Shown: piece by piece, positions 45,685-55,661 of the stretch
How positions within the stretch are numbered: the first letter of the stretch is position 1
Layout: every line of letters begins with the position of its first letter
Source of the DNA: CAYTOF01 sp964439435
GTDB lineage: Bacteria > Bacillota > Clostridia > Oscillospirales > QAMX01
Direction of reading: 5' to 3'
DNA: 64,000 bases
Assembly: GCA_964439435.1 (NCBI GenBank)
Contig: CAYTOF010000002.1
Span: 1 to 64,000 of the forward strand
Program-made: the position numbers and the translations under genes
The notes under the pieces: generated by a model
What the model was told of the DNA's origin: nothing
The model's input: the letters and a program-made list of their open reading frames with translations, nothing else
The model's database searches: none

Positions 45685-47001
45685 ATGAAAATAATGAAAA
45701 AGTTTTTCCTGATATTTATATTTCCTTTTGTATTGATATATAGCGTCAGCATTCCGAGTCGGGCAGATGAAATAACTGTTGCTGCCCGTGGTGTAATTCT
45801 TGTTGAAGCAAACACCGGAGAGGTCATTTTTGAACAAGATGCCGACAATCGAATGTTTCCTGCATCATTAACAAAGCTAATGACAGCATTGATAGTTGCC
45901 GAAAAATGTGAGCTTGATGAATTAGTAACTGCCAACCCCACGGCACTTAAAAATCTTAATCCAGCGGGAAGTTCTGCTAACATAAAAGAAGGGGAAATTT
46001 TAACTGTTGAGCAATTGTTGTATTGTGCACTGGTCTCTTCCGGAAACGATGCTGCGAATGTCTTGGCAATGCATGTTTCAAATTCGATTGAGGGCTTTGT
46101 GCAACTGATGAACAATAAAGCGTTTGAATTGGGATGTCTTGGTACAAACTTTGTCAATCCCCATGGCTTACATGATGTAAGTCATTATACTACAGCCCGA
46201 GACATGTATATTATTACAAGAGAGTTTATGAAACATTCATTTCTCATGAAGATTGCCAATACTGTTTCACATATTATACCTGCCACCAACAAAACTCCGG
46301 TGCAACGAATTCTGAATACAACAAACTATTTAATCTCAGGCATACAAACAAATAAATACATATACAGTTATGCCAGGGGGATTAAAACCGGAACAACGAC
46401 ACCGGCCGGTTACTGTCTGGTATCCACTGCTGAAAAAGGCGGACTTTTCCTTGTCTGCGTGATTATGGGCTCGTATAAAGACAGTGTCTCGGGAGACATA
46501 ATGAGTTTTGTGGAAAGCAAAAGATTATATGAAAATGCATTTAATAATTTTGCCTACAAAAAACTCATTGAGACCGGAACCCCAATTGTAGAAGTTGAAG
46601 TTACAATGTCTCAAGAAGCAGAAACTGTTATCGCAATAACACAGAGCTCGGTTGAATATTTACTTGGCAGTGATTTTGACAAAAATGCTGTTGTCATCAC
46701 ACCGTATCTTTATTCTGATTCTGTCGAGGCGCCTATTATCAAAGGACAGGTTCTTGGGGAAGCAGATGTATCATATAATGGCAGAAGTTACGGGCGCATT
46801 AAACTTATCGCGCTTACAAGTGTTGAAAGATCTAATTTTATGCATATCATGGAAAAAATCAGGGCACATCTAGATAGACCGATTATATTCATTGTTGCAT
46901 TTGGAGTTGTAGCAATAGTACTGTTCTATATCTTTATTTCAGTTTTGGTCAACAGAAAAAAAAGATTGAGAATGATAAAAAGAAAAGGGAGATACCTTTA
47001 A
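45685..47001 (+). CDS. D-alanyl-D-alanine carboxypeptidase (DacA/PBP5 family, S11)
   Basis: A 438-residue penicillin-binding protein that trims the terminal D-Ala from peptidoglycan stems outside the cell. An N-terminal signal peptide is followed by the catalytic SLTK near residue 60 (FPASLTKLMTALI), SGN near 117 (SSGNDAANVLA) and KTG near 234 (GIKTGTTTPAGYCLV). A C-terminal beta domain comes next. Unlike PBP5, the end is a real transmembrane helix near residue 400 with a basic tail, not an amphipathic anchor. Confidence 0.93.
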   Translation: MKIMKKFFLIFIFPFVLIYSVSIPSRADEITVAARGVILVEANTGEVIFEQDADNRMFPASLTKLMTALIVAEKCELDELVTANPTALKNLNPAGSSANIKEGEILTVEQLLYCALVSSGNDAANVLAMHVSNSIEGFVQLMNNKAFELGCLGTNFVNPHGLHDVSHYTTARDMYIITREFMKHSFLMKIANTVSHIIPATNKTPVQRILNTTNYLISGIQTNKYIYSYARGIKTGTTTPAGYCLVSTAEKGGLFLVCVIMGSYKDSVSGDIMSFVESKRLYENAFNNFAYKKLIETGTPIVEVEVTMSQEAETVIAITQSSVEYLLGSDFDKNAVVITPYLYSDSVEAPIIKGQVLGEADVSYNGRSYGRIKLIALTSVERSNFMHIMEKIRAHLDRPIIFIVAFGVVAIVLFYIFISVLVNRKKRLRMIKRKGRYL

Positions 47002-47076
47002 TACATCATGATTAAACAACAGTTTTCATCCACTGTTTTATGAAGCGTGTACTTGTGGTATATGGATTGTATTTAA

Positions 47077-48990
47077 ATGATTGACATTTCGGTAAATAAT
47101 CTTAAAAAGAGTTTTGGAGACTTTTGTATATTTGAAGATATAAACTTTGAAATATATGAAGGTCAAAAAGTGTCTATAATTGGTGAGAACGGTGTCGGCA
47201 AAACCACGCTGTTACGTATACTTGCCGGCATTGAATCATTTGATGATGGTAACCTTACATTGAGCAAGTTTAAAACCTTGGCAATGTTAGATCAAATTCC
47301 TTCTTATCCGAATCGCATGACTGTAAAAGAAGTTATGGAAACAGCCTTTGAAGAAGTCCATCTGCTCAAGAAAAGACTACAAGAAATCGAACAAAAAATG
47401 GAATTTCATCATGATGATTTGCTGTTAAAGTCATATGCAGTTTATTCTGAAGATTTTGAGAGGTTGGGAGGATATGAGACTGAGTTTAAACTGGCCAAAA
47501 TTTCTAATGGTCTCGGCATACACGCAACTTTCTATGATCGACTGTATTCTGAGTTATCGGGCGGGGAAATGACAAAAGTAAATCTTGCTCGGATTCTGTT
47601 GTCAGATGCTGATATTTTATTGTTGGATGAGCCGACAAATCATCTTGATATTGCCGCGCTTGAATGGTTAGAAGAATTTATCCATTCTTTTAAAGGCACA
47701 ATTGTGACGATATCCCATGACAGATATTTTCTGGATCGAATAACGACACGAACAATCGAATTATCCGAAAATTCTGCGAGGGTATGGGAAGGAAATTATA
47801 GTTATTATCTGTATCACAAAGAAGAAGAAAACATCAGAATTGAACAACAATATAATAGAGGAATAAAAGAGATAAAAAGACTTGAATATACATCCAGACG
47901 CATGCACGGATGGGGAATGGGTAACAGTAGACTCATGAGACGTGCTTTTGCTTTGGATAAACGAATCGAAAGATTGAAGTCTGACCTTCCCGCTCAAAGC
48001 AAAAACAGAGCAAAACTAAAGGCCGGTTTGATTGAGGCAGATCGAACCGGGAATGACGTTTTGAAAATTGAGCACTTATCAAAGAGCTATGACAGCACTG
48101 AAGTGTTAAAGGATTTAGATGCCGAAGTAAAAAGAGGGGAGACCATTGCTATTATTGGTAACAATGGAACAGGAAAAACGACCCTGTTAAAAATACTGAT
48201 GGGCGAAGAAAATCCAACCGAGGGCAAGATAAAATGGGGGAGCTCTATTGAATTGGCATATTTACCACAAAAAATTAAATTTGATGATGAAAACAAAACA
48301 ATTTTGGAAACAACTATGAGTGAGTTGGGTTTGACTGAGCCATCTGCTCGAAACAGACTTGGTGTCTATTTGTTCAGAGGAGATGATGTGTTTAAGACAA
48401 TAAATGTTCTTTCGGGCGGCGAAAAGAGCAGATTGTGTCTGTGTTTATTACTTTACAAAGAAATCAACACCATTTTGTTGGATGAGCCAACTAATCATCT
48501 TGATGTGTATTCGCGAGAATGGCTTGAAGATACACTGGGAGAGTTCGAAGGAACAATGATATTTGTCTCACATGATAGATATTTTGTTTCAAAATTTGCC
48601 GATAGAATATGGGAAATAGACAACAGCAATTTAATGGATTTTCGAGGAAATTACAAGGAATTTAGAGAATATAAAGAAAGATTAAGAGCAACTCAAGTTG
48701 AAGACATAAAGGCAATAGATATTGGTACCAAGAGGATACAAATAAAAGATGAGGAGAAAAATGAAAAGATACTGCGCCAAGAAATAAGCGAGCTTGAGGT
48801 TCTAATAAATAAAGCTGAAGGCGAAATAGCCCTTCTTTCAGAAAATATGATGAAGCATGGAAACGATTATGAATTGCTCAGTGAATTGAATGAAAAATAC
48901 GAAGTGTTTCTTGATGAAATAAACAATTTATATGCAAAACTTGAATCAGTGAGCAATGAGCTGGATGAATTATCAGAGGTAACGCCATGA
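47077..48990 (+). CDS. ABC-F family ATPase
   Basis: A soluble protein of 637 residues with two ATPase domains and no membrane part. Walker A motifs are GENGVGKTT near residue 36 and GNNGTGKTT near 361. Signature motifs are LSGGEMTK near 160 and LSGGEKSR near 445. Both Walker B sites read LLDEPTNHLD. The linker between them includes RRMHGWGMGNSRLMRRAFALDKRIERL. A C-terminal coiled coil of about 90 residues follows. ABC-F proteins act on stalled ribosomes, and some give antibiotic resistance; here a housekeeping role is more likely. It overlaps the YdcF-like gene by 4 bases. Confidence 0.93.
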   Translation: MIDISVNNLKKSFGDFCIFEDINFEIYEGQKVSIIGENGVGKTTLLRILAGIESFDDGNLTLSKFKTLAMLDQIPSYPNRMTVKEVMETAFEEVHLLKKRLQEIEQKMEFHHDDLLLKSYAVYSEDFERLGGYETEFKLAKISNGLGIHATFYDRLYSELSGGEMTKVNLARILLSDADILLLDEPTNHLDIAALEWLEEFIHSFKGTIVTISHDRYFLDRITTRTIELSENSARVWEGNYSYYLYHKEEENIRIEQQYNRGIKEIKRLEYTSRRMHGWGMGNSRLMRRAFALDKRIERLKSDLPAQSKNRAKLKAGLIEADRTGNDVLKIEHLSKSYDSTEVLKDLDAEVKRGETIAIIGNNGTGKTTLLKILMGEENPTEGKIKWGSSIELAYLPQKIKFDDENKTILETTMSELGLTEPSARNRLGVYLFRGDDVFKTINVLSGGEKSRLCLCLLLYKEINTILLDEPTNHLDVYSREWLEDTLGEFEGTMIFVSHDRYFVSKFADRIWEIDNSNLMDFRGNYKEFREYKERLRATQVEDIKAIDIGTKRIQIKDEEKNEKILRQEISELEVLINKAEGEIALLSENMMKHGNDYELLSELNEKYEVFLDEINNLYAKLESVSNELDELSEVTP

Positions 48991-49814
48991 AGACAGCAAG
49001 AAAAGATGCGACGGTACATGGGAAAGTAAAGAGCAATTCTCTCAATTGGATATTAATTCTTATAAGTATACTTGGAATTGTCTACTTTGTTGTTCTTGAT
49101 AAGAGCACGCGATTATATACTTTCTTTTCGTTTTTTATGAAGTTATTTTTGATGTCTTTTGTGATATATAATTTATTTATTATAGGAATAAAAACCATTA
49201 AAAATAGCAAACAGAAGTCAAAAGCTAAGAACATATTCAAAAGGTTACTCATAGTGCTAAGCACCACTATGAGCATTGGCTATGCAACTTTCCTCCTGTC
49301 CTTTATTGTATTCCTAACTTTAAACATCCACTCTGCCAAGACAGATGCATCTGAAAAAATAGATTATATAATTGTTCTTGGGGCAGGATTAAATGGCGAG
49401 ATACCATCCCCTATTTTACGAGACAGGCTTGATAAAACAATCGAAGTTGCTAAACTGATTCCAGACATATATATTATTGTATGTGGTGGGAAAAGCCCCG
49501 GGGAAGACATCGAAGAGGCAATAGCTATGAAACAATACTTGTGTAATCGAGGTGTGAAACCAGGCAGAATAATAACAGAAGAAGAGTCTCGTAACACTGA
49601 TGAGAACATCAGCAATGCAGCGAAAATTATCGAGCAGCAAAACGGCGGCCGCGAAGTGTTGATAGTCACATCTTCTTTTCATATGATGAGAAGCAAATTA
49701 ATCGCAAAAAGGTATCAGTTGAATTCTCATTCAGCTGCTGTCACATCCAAACCGTCAAGCTATCATTATTATTTACGTGAGTATTTCGCAGTGGTCTATT
49801 ATTATGTGTTTTAG
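48987..49814 (+). CDS. YdcF/SanA-like DUF218 membrane protein
   Basis: A 275-residue protein with three hydrophobic helices in the first 120 residues and a DUF218 domain after them. DUF218 features are DYIIVLGAGLNGEIPSPILRDRLD, VCGGKSPGEDIEEAIAMKQYL, EEESRNTDENISNAAKII and VTSSFHMMRSKLIAKR. Related proteins (SanA, ElyC) affect envelope integrity. It is translationally coupled to the ABC-F gene (ATGA overlap). Confidence 0.85.
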   Translation: MKTARKDATVHGKVKSNSLNWILILISILGIVYFVVLDKSTRLYTFFSFFMKLFLMSFVIYNLFIIGIKTIKNSKQKSKAKNIFKRLLIVLSTTMSIGYATFLLSFIVFLTLNIHSAKTDASEKIDYIIVLGAGLNGEIPSPILRDRLDKTIEVAKLIPDIYIIVCGGKSPGEDIEEAIAMKQYLCNRGVKPGRIITEEESRNTDENISNAAKIIEQQNGGREVLIVTSSFHMMRSKLIAKRYQLNSHSAAVTSKPSSYHYYLREYFAVVYYYVF

Positions 49815-49834
49815 AGATAAAAAAGTACATAAAA

Positions 49835-49863
49835 ACACATCTGATATACGCCATCAGATGTGT
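49835..49863. terminator. Bidirectional terminator
   Basis: Arms 49835-49845 and 49853-49863 form a perfect 11-bp stem with a 7-base loop. On the minus strand TTTTT-rich sequence follows, on the plus strand CTTATTGT. It serves the convergent YdcF-like gene and oxidoreductase. Confidence 0.75.
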
Positions 49864-49891
49864 CTTATTGTATTAACGATGTTTTGTGGAG

Positions 49892-51111
49892 TTATTTATC
49901 CCAAATTTCAGATAGGGAGTATTTCCAGCAGTCCTCTTCCGGTCTGACAAGGTAGAGACCGTTGGTAAAGTCCGGGAAAGCTTGAGGAGCTCCACCCAGA
50001 GCAATGGAGTTTTCGCTGAGAGGGGTAATCGCAGCCCAAGTTGCAAAGTCATACACATCAATGGGTGTTTCTATTCCTGCCAAAACACTTTCAACAAAGG
50101 CCCGCAATACGAGATAGTCCATACCGCCGTGACCGCCTTTTATTCCCTCGTCAAGAAACCATTTCCAAAGAGGATGTTCATATTTTTCGAGATAGGGCTT
50201 GAAGTCTTCCCATTTGTGTTCCGGGCTGATGCCGTCCAGATAGATCTTGTAGTTTTCCTCCATCCAAAGCCCCTTGGTGCCTTGGACATATCCGCCGCGG
50301 GAGTAGGGTCTTGGCAGTGTGGTGTCGTGAGATATCACGAGTGTTTCGCCGTGTGCACATTTGATAATGGTGGTAACCACATCACCTTGTTTAAAATCAA
50401 ATCCATCATGTTCGGATCCGGGCATATTCTCGGAAATCCAATTGCCGAGGCCCCGAGATTTTGAAGCCACGGAAACGAGGCTAGTAAAGCGATTGCCTCT
50501 GTTGATGTTTAAAATTTTTGCCATGGGCCCGGCACCGTGGGTGGGGTAGACATCCCCGTTCCTGTGCATATAGTTGTCAAGACGATAGTGATGATTGATG
50601 TGACCCATTGCTACCTCAGGACGTAAGTCATGCTGGTATCCGCACCGACAATGTATGATTTCGCCAAACACATTGTTTTTAACCATATTTAGTAAAGCTA
50701 GTTCTTCACGCCCGTAATTGGCATTTTCCAGCATCATGCACGACTTATTAGCTTTCTTGGAGGCGCGTATAAGCTCCCAGCACTCTTCAACGGACGATGC
50801 TCCACCAACTTCACTTGCAACGAACAAACCGGCATTCAGAGCGTCTATGGCAATGGAAAATGTGTTTGCCAAGATGTGGTTATAAGAACCGCGTCCAAGC
50901 CATTGAGAGAGAGCAAATCGCGATAATCAAGTGTTGAGACGGGAGCAATGCCGTATTTATCTTTTACGGCATTGAAACCAAGGTCGGCCCTTTCTTGTAT
51001 CACATCGCAGACACCGATGACTCGTACGTCCTCCATTTGAAGCAAATTATCAAGCATTCCACGTCCACGTCCACCAAGCCCTATTACAGCCATTGACAAT
51101 GTTGTTTTCAT
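49892..51111 (-). pseudogene. Gfo/Idh/MocA-family oxidoreductase, frameshifted
   Basis: A sugar- or inositol-type NAD(P)-dependent dehydrogenase split over two frames. The first 85 codons from 51111 give the Rossmann part (AVIGLGGRGRGMLDNLLQM, then ITTSWQTH) and then run into a stop after FPLP. The second frame, from about 50860, continues with FSIAIDALNAGLFVASEVGG and the C-terminal domain (HRNGDVYPTHGAGPMAK) to 49892. Adding one base to the four-A run at 50857-50860 restores a single protein of about 406 residues. The start has CAAAGGAGG upstream. This may be a real mutation or an assembly error. Confidence 0.88.
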
Positions 51112-51143
51112 AAATCCTCCTTTGGCATCCCTATCAAAATCAA

Positions 51144-52376
51144 TTACAACACAAGTGCACCGTAAGAAACGGCGGCTTGAGCAACAAATTCAGCTGTTAA
51201 ATTTGAAGGAAATAGATATGCTCGTCCATTATAAACTCTCAGCACTAATTCAGCAAGAGCATCACTGTCACAATCGAAAGCGACAGGGCAGGGAGCAAAA
51301 ACGATTCCTTCTTCGAAGGCATCAATGTCAAAACCGGAACCTACTGTAATAATTAACATGTCATCTGAACCGGCTTCGAATATATTGCTTGCAAATTCCG
51401 TATCTGCACTTATTTTTATCGAAGGTTCAAATGAGATACGATCTGAAAAAATCTTACGTTCGTTTACAGCAAAATCCTTGGTATTTTTGGGAAAGTCGTT
51501 ATTTGACAGAATTGTATTTTGGGAAACAACAGACAACGCCCGAATATGAGCCGGCGTTGTGCCGCAACATCCTCCAAGCAATCTAGCTCCGGAATCTATC
51601 ATATCAGGAAAAATGGAGACAAATTTATCAGGAGACATATCATAAATGGTGTTTCCTGCACCATCTTCCCGTGGCAATCCCGCATTTGGCTTGACGAGCA
51701 ATGGGATATCGGCATAAGCCTCCATTCTTTTCAACAAAATAAGCGCATCCTTTGGCCCGGAAGAACAATTGAGTCCAAAAGCAGAAGCGCCCATTGATTG
51801 TATAATTGAAAGACAAACCTCCGGCAAGGAGCCACTTAATGTACGGCTGTTGCTTTCAAAGGTCATAGAACAGAGAAAAGGCTTATCCGAGATGGATTTT
51901 ACAGCTAAGAGCGCAGCTCTTGCTTCGGTGAGATTTGTCAATGTTTCCGCAACAAAAAAATCTACACCTGCTGCTTCCAGCACTAATGCTTGCTCAAGAT
52001 AAACATCAAAATAGTCACTAAAGCTGAACTGTCCGTAGGGTTTTGGAAAAACACCCAGTGAAGACAAATTGCCACCAACGAAAGCGCTTCCACCTACAGC
52101 ATTTTGTGAAGCGACTACCATTTGGGTGTTAAGTTTTTCAAGCTCACTTTCCAAATTATATTTCGCAAGTTTGATTCGATTAGCACCAAATGTCGGGGCA
52201 TAAACCATTTCGCTTCCAGCAGCGACATATGCACGTTGCAAATCAATGAGCAAGCTAGTATTTTCTGAGATCCACTTCTCTGTGCAGACACCGGAAGGCA
52301 TCCCTGACTGTTGAAGATATGTACCGGTAGATCCATCCAATATGATGTTACGGTCAAAACTGATAGTAAGTTTCAT
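51144..52376 (-). CDS. Homocysteine S-methyltransferase family protein
   Basis: A 410-residue protein. The first 290 residues are a homocysteine-binding barrel: ILDGSTGTYLQQSG, APTFGANRIKL, and the zinc ligands in GLNCSSGP and GGCCGTTPAHIRAL. This matches the N-terminal module of MetH and stand-alone methyltransferases. The last 110 residues are not part of that barrel; CDSDALAELVLRVYNGRAYL resembles the opening of a pterin-binding domain but is too short to be one. The start is the ATG at 52376 behind AGGTG. A full MetH is not in the window. The methyl donor is unknown. Confidence 0.83.
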   Translation of the reverse strand: MKLTISFDRNIILDGSTGTYLQQSGMPSGVCTEKWISENTSLLIDLQRAYVAAGSEMVYAPTFGANRIKLAKYNLESELEKLNTQMVVASQNAVGGSAFVGGNLSSLGVFPKPYGQFSFSDYFDVYLEQALVLEAAGVDFFVAETLTNLTEARAALLAVKSISDKPFLCSMTFESNSRTLSGSLPEVCLSIIQSMGASAFGLNCSSGPKDALILLKRMEAYADIPLLVKPNAGLPREDGAGNTIYDMSPDKFVSIFPDMIDSGARLLGGCCGTTPAHIRALSVVSQNTILSNNDFPKNTKDFAVNERKIFSDRISFEPSIKISADTEFASNIFEAGSDDMLIITVGSGFDIDAFEEGIVFAPCPVAFDCDSDALAELVLRVYNGRAYLFPSNLTAEFVAQAAVSYGALVL

Positions 52377-52423
52377 GGTTTCACCTGGATTAGTTAATCT
52401 GAAAATCGAGCTTTCACAAGCAA

Positions 52424-54118
52424 TCACATTTGTTCAGGTGCGGAAATCTTAAGCATTGTCAATACATTTGATAATACAGAGCGGGTTATTTCACATAAAA
52501 GCAGACGAGAACGAGCAAAATCAATTTCTGAATCCTTTATTCTGACTTCTGTATAAAACACGTGGAAAGCTGTCGCCAAATCGATCAGATAGCGCGTAAG
52601 CCTAAATGGTTCAAGGTCTCGAGCAGCCAATTTTATCTCTTCGGGCAGTTGCGCGATTGTTTTTATAAGAATGCGTTCAGAAGGCTCACTTAATCTGTCA
52701 ATGTCTAAGTGGTGAATGTCATATGCTGTTAAGCCGTCATGCTCCAAGTTTTTCAATAGAGAACAAATGCGAGCGTGCGCGTATTGAACATAATAAACAG
52801 GGTTATCGCTGTCCCGCCTAATAGCAAGGTCAAGGTCAAAGTCGAGGTGTGTGTCGCTTGAACGGGAATTGAAAAAGAATCGCGCGGCATCTACACTAAT
52901 TTCATCGAGTAAGCCGGAAAGTGAAATAGCTTTCCCGGTTCTCTTTGACATGCGAACGACTTCTCCACCGGATATGAGCCTAACAAGCTGGTATAAAACA
53001 AAAGACAATCTTTCAGCTTCTATTCCCAAGGCGGCAACACCTGCTTTAAAGCGCAAAGCGTGGCCGTGATGATCTGCTCCCAATATATCTATGGCTGTAT
53101 CAAAGCCGCGCTCGAATTTATTGCGATGATATGCAATATCCACGGCGTAATAGGTTGGGTAACCATTGGATTTGGTTATGACTTCATCTTTTTCCATTCC
53201 ATAATATTTGCCTTTGAACCAGAGCGCGTTGTCATTGTTGTAGAGTACTCCAAGACTATCAAGCAGTTTGATTGTATCCTCCACATAACCGGACTGATGC
53301 AAGCTTGATTCAAAAAACCAATTGTCATAGATTACTTTGTAGCGAGCCATATCCCGTTGCATCGAATCAATATTTTTCTTCAATGCAAAATCACGCATAA
53401 ACGAACGACGTTCCGCAGGTTCTTTCGATATCAAAGAATCTCCGTATTGATTTAAAAGCTCGCCTGCTATTTGTTTTATGTCCTCTCCTTTGTATCCGTT
53501 TTCAGGAAAATCTATATTGTCTTCTCCGAAAATGAGTTCAAGATAACGCGCTTCGACTGAAAGCCCTAAGAGTTCAACTTGATTACCTGCATCGTTGACA
53601 TAAAATTCACGCCAAACCTTATATCCTACTCGTTCTAAAATGGAAGCCAGAGAATCGCCCAAAACACCGCCACGTGCATTTCCCACATGCATCGGACCGG
53701 TTGGGTTGGCTGAGACATATTCTATAATGACACGCTTTCCTTCACCAATGTTATCATAGCCATATTTTTGTCCCATTTCACTCGCAGAGGACAAAACTGA
53801 CTTATACCAAAGAGGCGAATAAAAAGCATTGATAAATCCCGGTCCAGCAGCCTGAACATCTTCAAACAGTTTATGTGGCTTTACAAATTTGATTAGGGTG
53901 TCTGCTAAGGCTTTGGGGTTTTTTCGGAGTAACTTAGAAGCGACAAGAGCAAAATTTGAAGAGATATCTCCATTTTTAGAGTCTTTGGGAATTTCTGACG
54001 AAGGAGGTGAGAGCTCTACTGATTGTAGTTCCCCTGCTTCAACAGCCAGCTTATATGCAGCAGCAACTACTTTTGAGAACTCCTCTTTCGCATGATGTAC
54101 AAAATTGTAGGCGGACAT
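52424..54118 (-). CDS. argS: Arginyl-tRNA synthetase
   Basis: A class I synthetase of 564 residues charging tRNA-Arg. The N-terminal tRNA-binding domain is followed by the HIGH motif in SANPTGPMHVGNARGGVLGDS. The KMSKS-like loop is VRMSKRTGKAISL, and the C-terminal DALR anticodon domain ends at 52424. The start is the ATG at 54118 behind AAAGGAG; a longer reading to 54220 has no support. It follows a DUF1934 gene, the same order as ywiB-argS in Bacillus. Confidence 0.97.
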   Translation of the reverse strand: MSAYNFVHHAKEEFSKVVAAAYKLAVEAGELQSVELSPPSSEIPKDSKNGDISSNFALVASKLLRKNPKALADTLIKFVKPHKLFEDVQAAGPGFINAFYSPLWYKSVLSSASEMGQKYGYDNIGEGKRVIIEYVSANPTGPMHVGNARGGVLGDSLASILERVGYKVWREFYVNDAGNQVELLGLSVEARYLELIFGEDNIDFPENGYKGEDIKQIAGELLNQYGDSLISKEPAERRSFMRDFALKKNIDSMQRDMARYKVIYDNWFFESSLHQSGYVEDTIKLLDSLGVLYNNDNALWFKGKYYGMEKDEVITKSNGYPTYYAVDIAYHRNKFERGFDTAIDILGADHHGHALRFKAGVAALGIEAERLSFVLYQLVRLISGGEVVRMSKRTGKAISLSGLLDEISVDAARFFFNSRSSDTHLDFDLDLAIRRDSDNPVYYVQYAHARICSLLKNLEHDGLTAYDIHHLDIDRLSEPSERILIKTIAQLPEEIKLAARDLEPFRLTRYLIDLATAFHVFYTEVRIKDSEIDFARSRLLLCEITRSVLSNVLTMLKISAPEQM

Positions 54119-54233
54119 TGAAATCTCCTTTATTATATCTTTGGCAATATCATGTAAAATAGCAATATAAAAACAGAAATTTGTATAATTTATGGATAAC
54201 TGAAAGGAAACACAAGGCAAACATAAACGTAAC

Positions 54234-54698
54234 TTATAGGTTTGCCGATGAATTTACTACTACGATGGAAAATCCATTATAACCAGCAAAGGCGTTGTCT
54301 ATTTCTATCGAATAGTCTACATTGAGTTGCCCGCCGTTTTCATCCAGTGTAGATTCCACTGCTGAGGCATTGACTCCAACTGTAATTGCTCCAACCGGTG
54401 TTTCATAAAGAGAAAGGTGCTTTTGCCCCTGTTCAAATACCATATGAGAGCTGACAAACCCTCTTCTCTCTACAGTGACTTTATTGTTTTCTACCATCAC
54501 GGTTGTCTGTGTGCCGTCCATACCGGTCAATTCGCTTTCTGCATAGTGAAGGCTGTAGACGCCATTTTCAAATGAAAGACTGCCGCTTGTAACAAATTCA
54601 ACCGTATCATTTTCGTCGTCTATTTGGCGTCTGTCACCTTTTATGGATATTATTACCGGTATTTTATTATAGTTGTCTTGAAAAGAGGTGTGCTCCAT
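54234..54698 (-). CDS. DUF1934 (YwiB-like) beta-barrel protein
   Basis: A 154-residue cytosolic protein of the DUF1934 family, a calycin-like beta-barrel of unknown role. It has IPVIISIKGDRRQIDDENDTVEFVTSG at the start, EGQ-type positions in MVFEQGQKHLSLYETPVG, and DYSIEIDNAFAGYNGFSI near the end. Genes for it usually lie next to argS, as here (115 bases apart), which supports the call. Confidence 0.85.
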   Translation of the reverse strand: MEHTSFQDNYNKIPVIISIKGDRRQIDDENDTVEFVTSGSLSFENGVYSLHYAESELTGMDGTQTTVMVENNKVTVERRGFVSSHMVFEQGQKHLSLYETPVGAITVGVNASAVESTLDENGGQLNVDYSIEIDNAFAGYNGFSIVVVNSSANL

Positions 54699-54801
54699 AT
54701 GATCTCCTGTTTTGTCATTAATGTGAGTGCATATTCAAAAGTTGTGCTACTTCGGATTTATTTTTGTATGGTAAGATAAAATAAAAACCAAAGCTTAGCA
54801 T

Positions 54802-55659
54802 TCAGTAATTTTCGATGTTAATTTTTATGGCATTTATCTTTTTATCTTCTTTCAGAAAAATGCTTGCGGTTTTATTGAACTCATTGGGATCATCACTTGT
54901 ATAAAAAGTAAGATTTCCCAGGAAAGAACTGCAAATACTTTCCATTTCAAGATTGGTTTTATCGCAAGAGAAATTTCGAGAATTTGACAACTCAGAATGC
55001 AATTGAATTGCTGCTTCTTTCCCCGAATCAACTAATGCTACCTCATCTCCCAAAAATTTGGCTATCGCATCTGAAAGCAGTGGATAGTGAGTACATCCAA
55101 GGATAAGGGTGTCAACTTCTGCAGATCTTATCTCTGTCAGATATTCACGAACAAGTGTTTTTACGATTATATCGTCAGAATCTATTCGCCCGTTTTCGAC
55201 AATAGGGACAAACAGAGGGCAGGCAACTGATATAGTTTCACACAGAGGATTGATTTTAGTGATGTATCTTGCATATGCACCTGATCGTATTGTTGCAGTA
55301 GTAGCAATAACAGCGATTTTTTTATTCAAAGTGAGGCTCAAAGCTTTGTTTGCAGCAGGTAAAACCACGCCGGATATGGGTATATCAAATTCTGATTGCA
55401 AGATATCAAGAGCAGTGGCACTTACTGTGCCGCAGGCTATAAGAATATGTTTGATGTTTTTTGAAAGCAAAAAACGGACATTCTCTCTTGCATACCTAAG
55501 AATCGTTTCACGAGAACGCGTTCCATATGGGACACGCGCAGTGTCACCAAAATATATGATATCTTCATGTGGTAGTATATGGGTAAGTTCTCGGACTGCG
55601 GTAAGGCCACCGAGCCCACTATCAAAAACACCGATAGGTCTTCTGTCAGTTGAAATCAT
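54802..55659 (-). CDS. murI: Glutamate racemase MurI
   Basis: MurI makes D-glutamate for peptidoglycan. The 285-residue protein has IGVFDSGLGGLTAVREL with the substrate Asp and Ser, YFGDTARVPYG, the first catalytic cysteine in LIACGTVSATALD, and the second in ILGCTHYPLLSDAI. The usual ACNT motif reads ACGT here, a change seen in some clostridial enzymes and not expected to abolish activity. It starts 2 bases after ddl. Confidence 0.95.
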   Translation of the reverse strand: MISTDRRPIGVFDSGLGGLTAVRELTHILPHEDIIYFGDTARVPYGTRSRETILRYARENVRFLLSKNIKHILIACGTVSATALDILQSEFDIPISGVVLPAANKALSLTLNKKIAVIATTATIRSGAYARYITKINPLCETISVACPLFVPIVENGRIDSDDIIVKTLVREYLTEIRSAEVDTLILGCTHYPLLSDAIAKFLGDEVALVDSGKEAAIQLHSELSNSRNFSCDKTNLEMESICSSFLGNLTFYTSDDPNEFNKTASIFLKEDKKINAIKINIENY

Positions 55660-55661
55660 GT

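Noticed and set aside
47077..48990. ABC-F protein as an antibiotic-resistance gene
   Set aside because: Its linker has no recognisable resistance-type feature and its neighbours are housekeeping envelope genes, so a resistance call is not supported.
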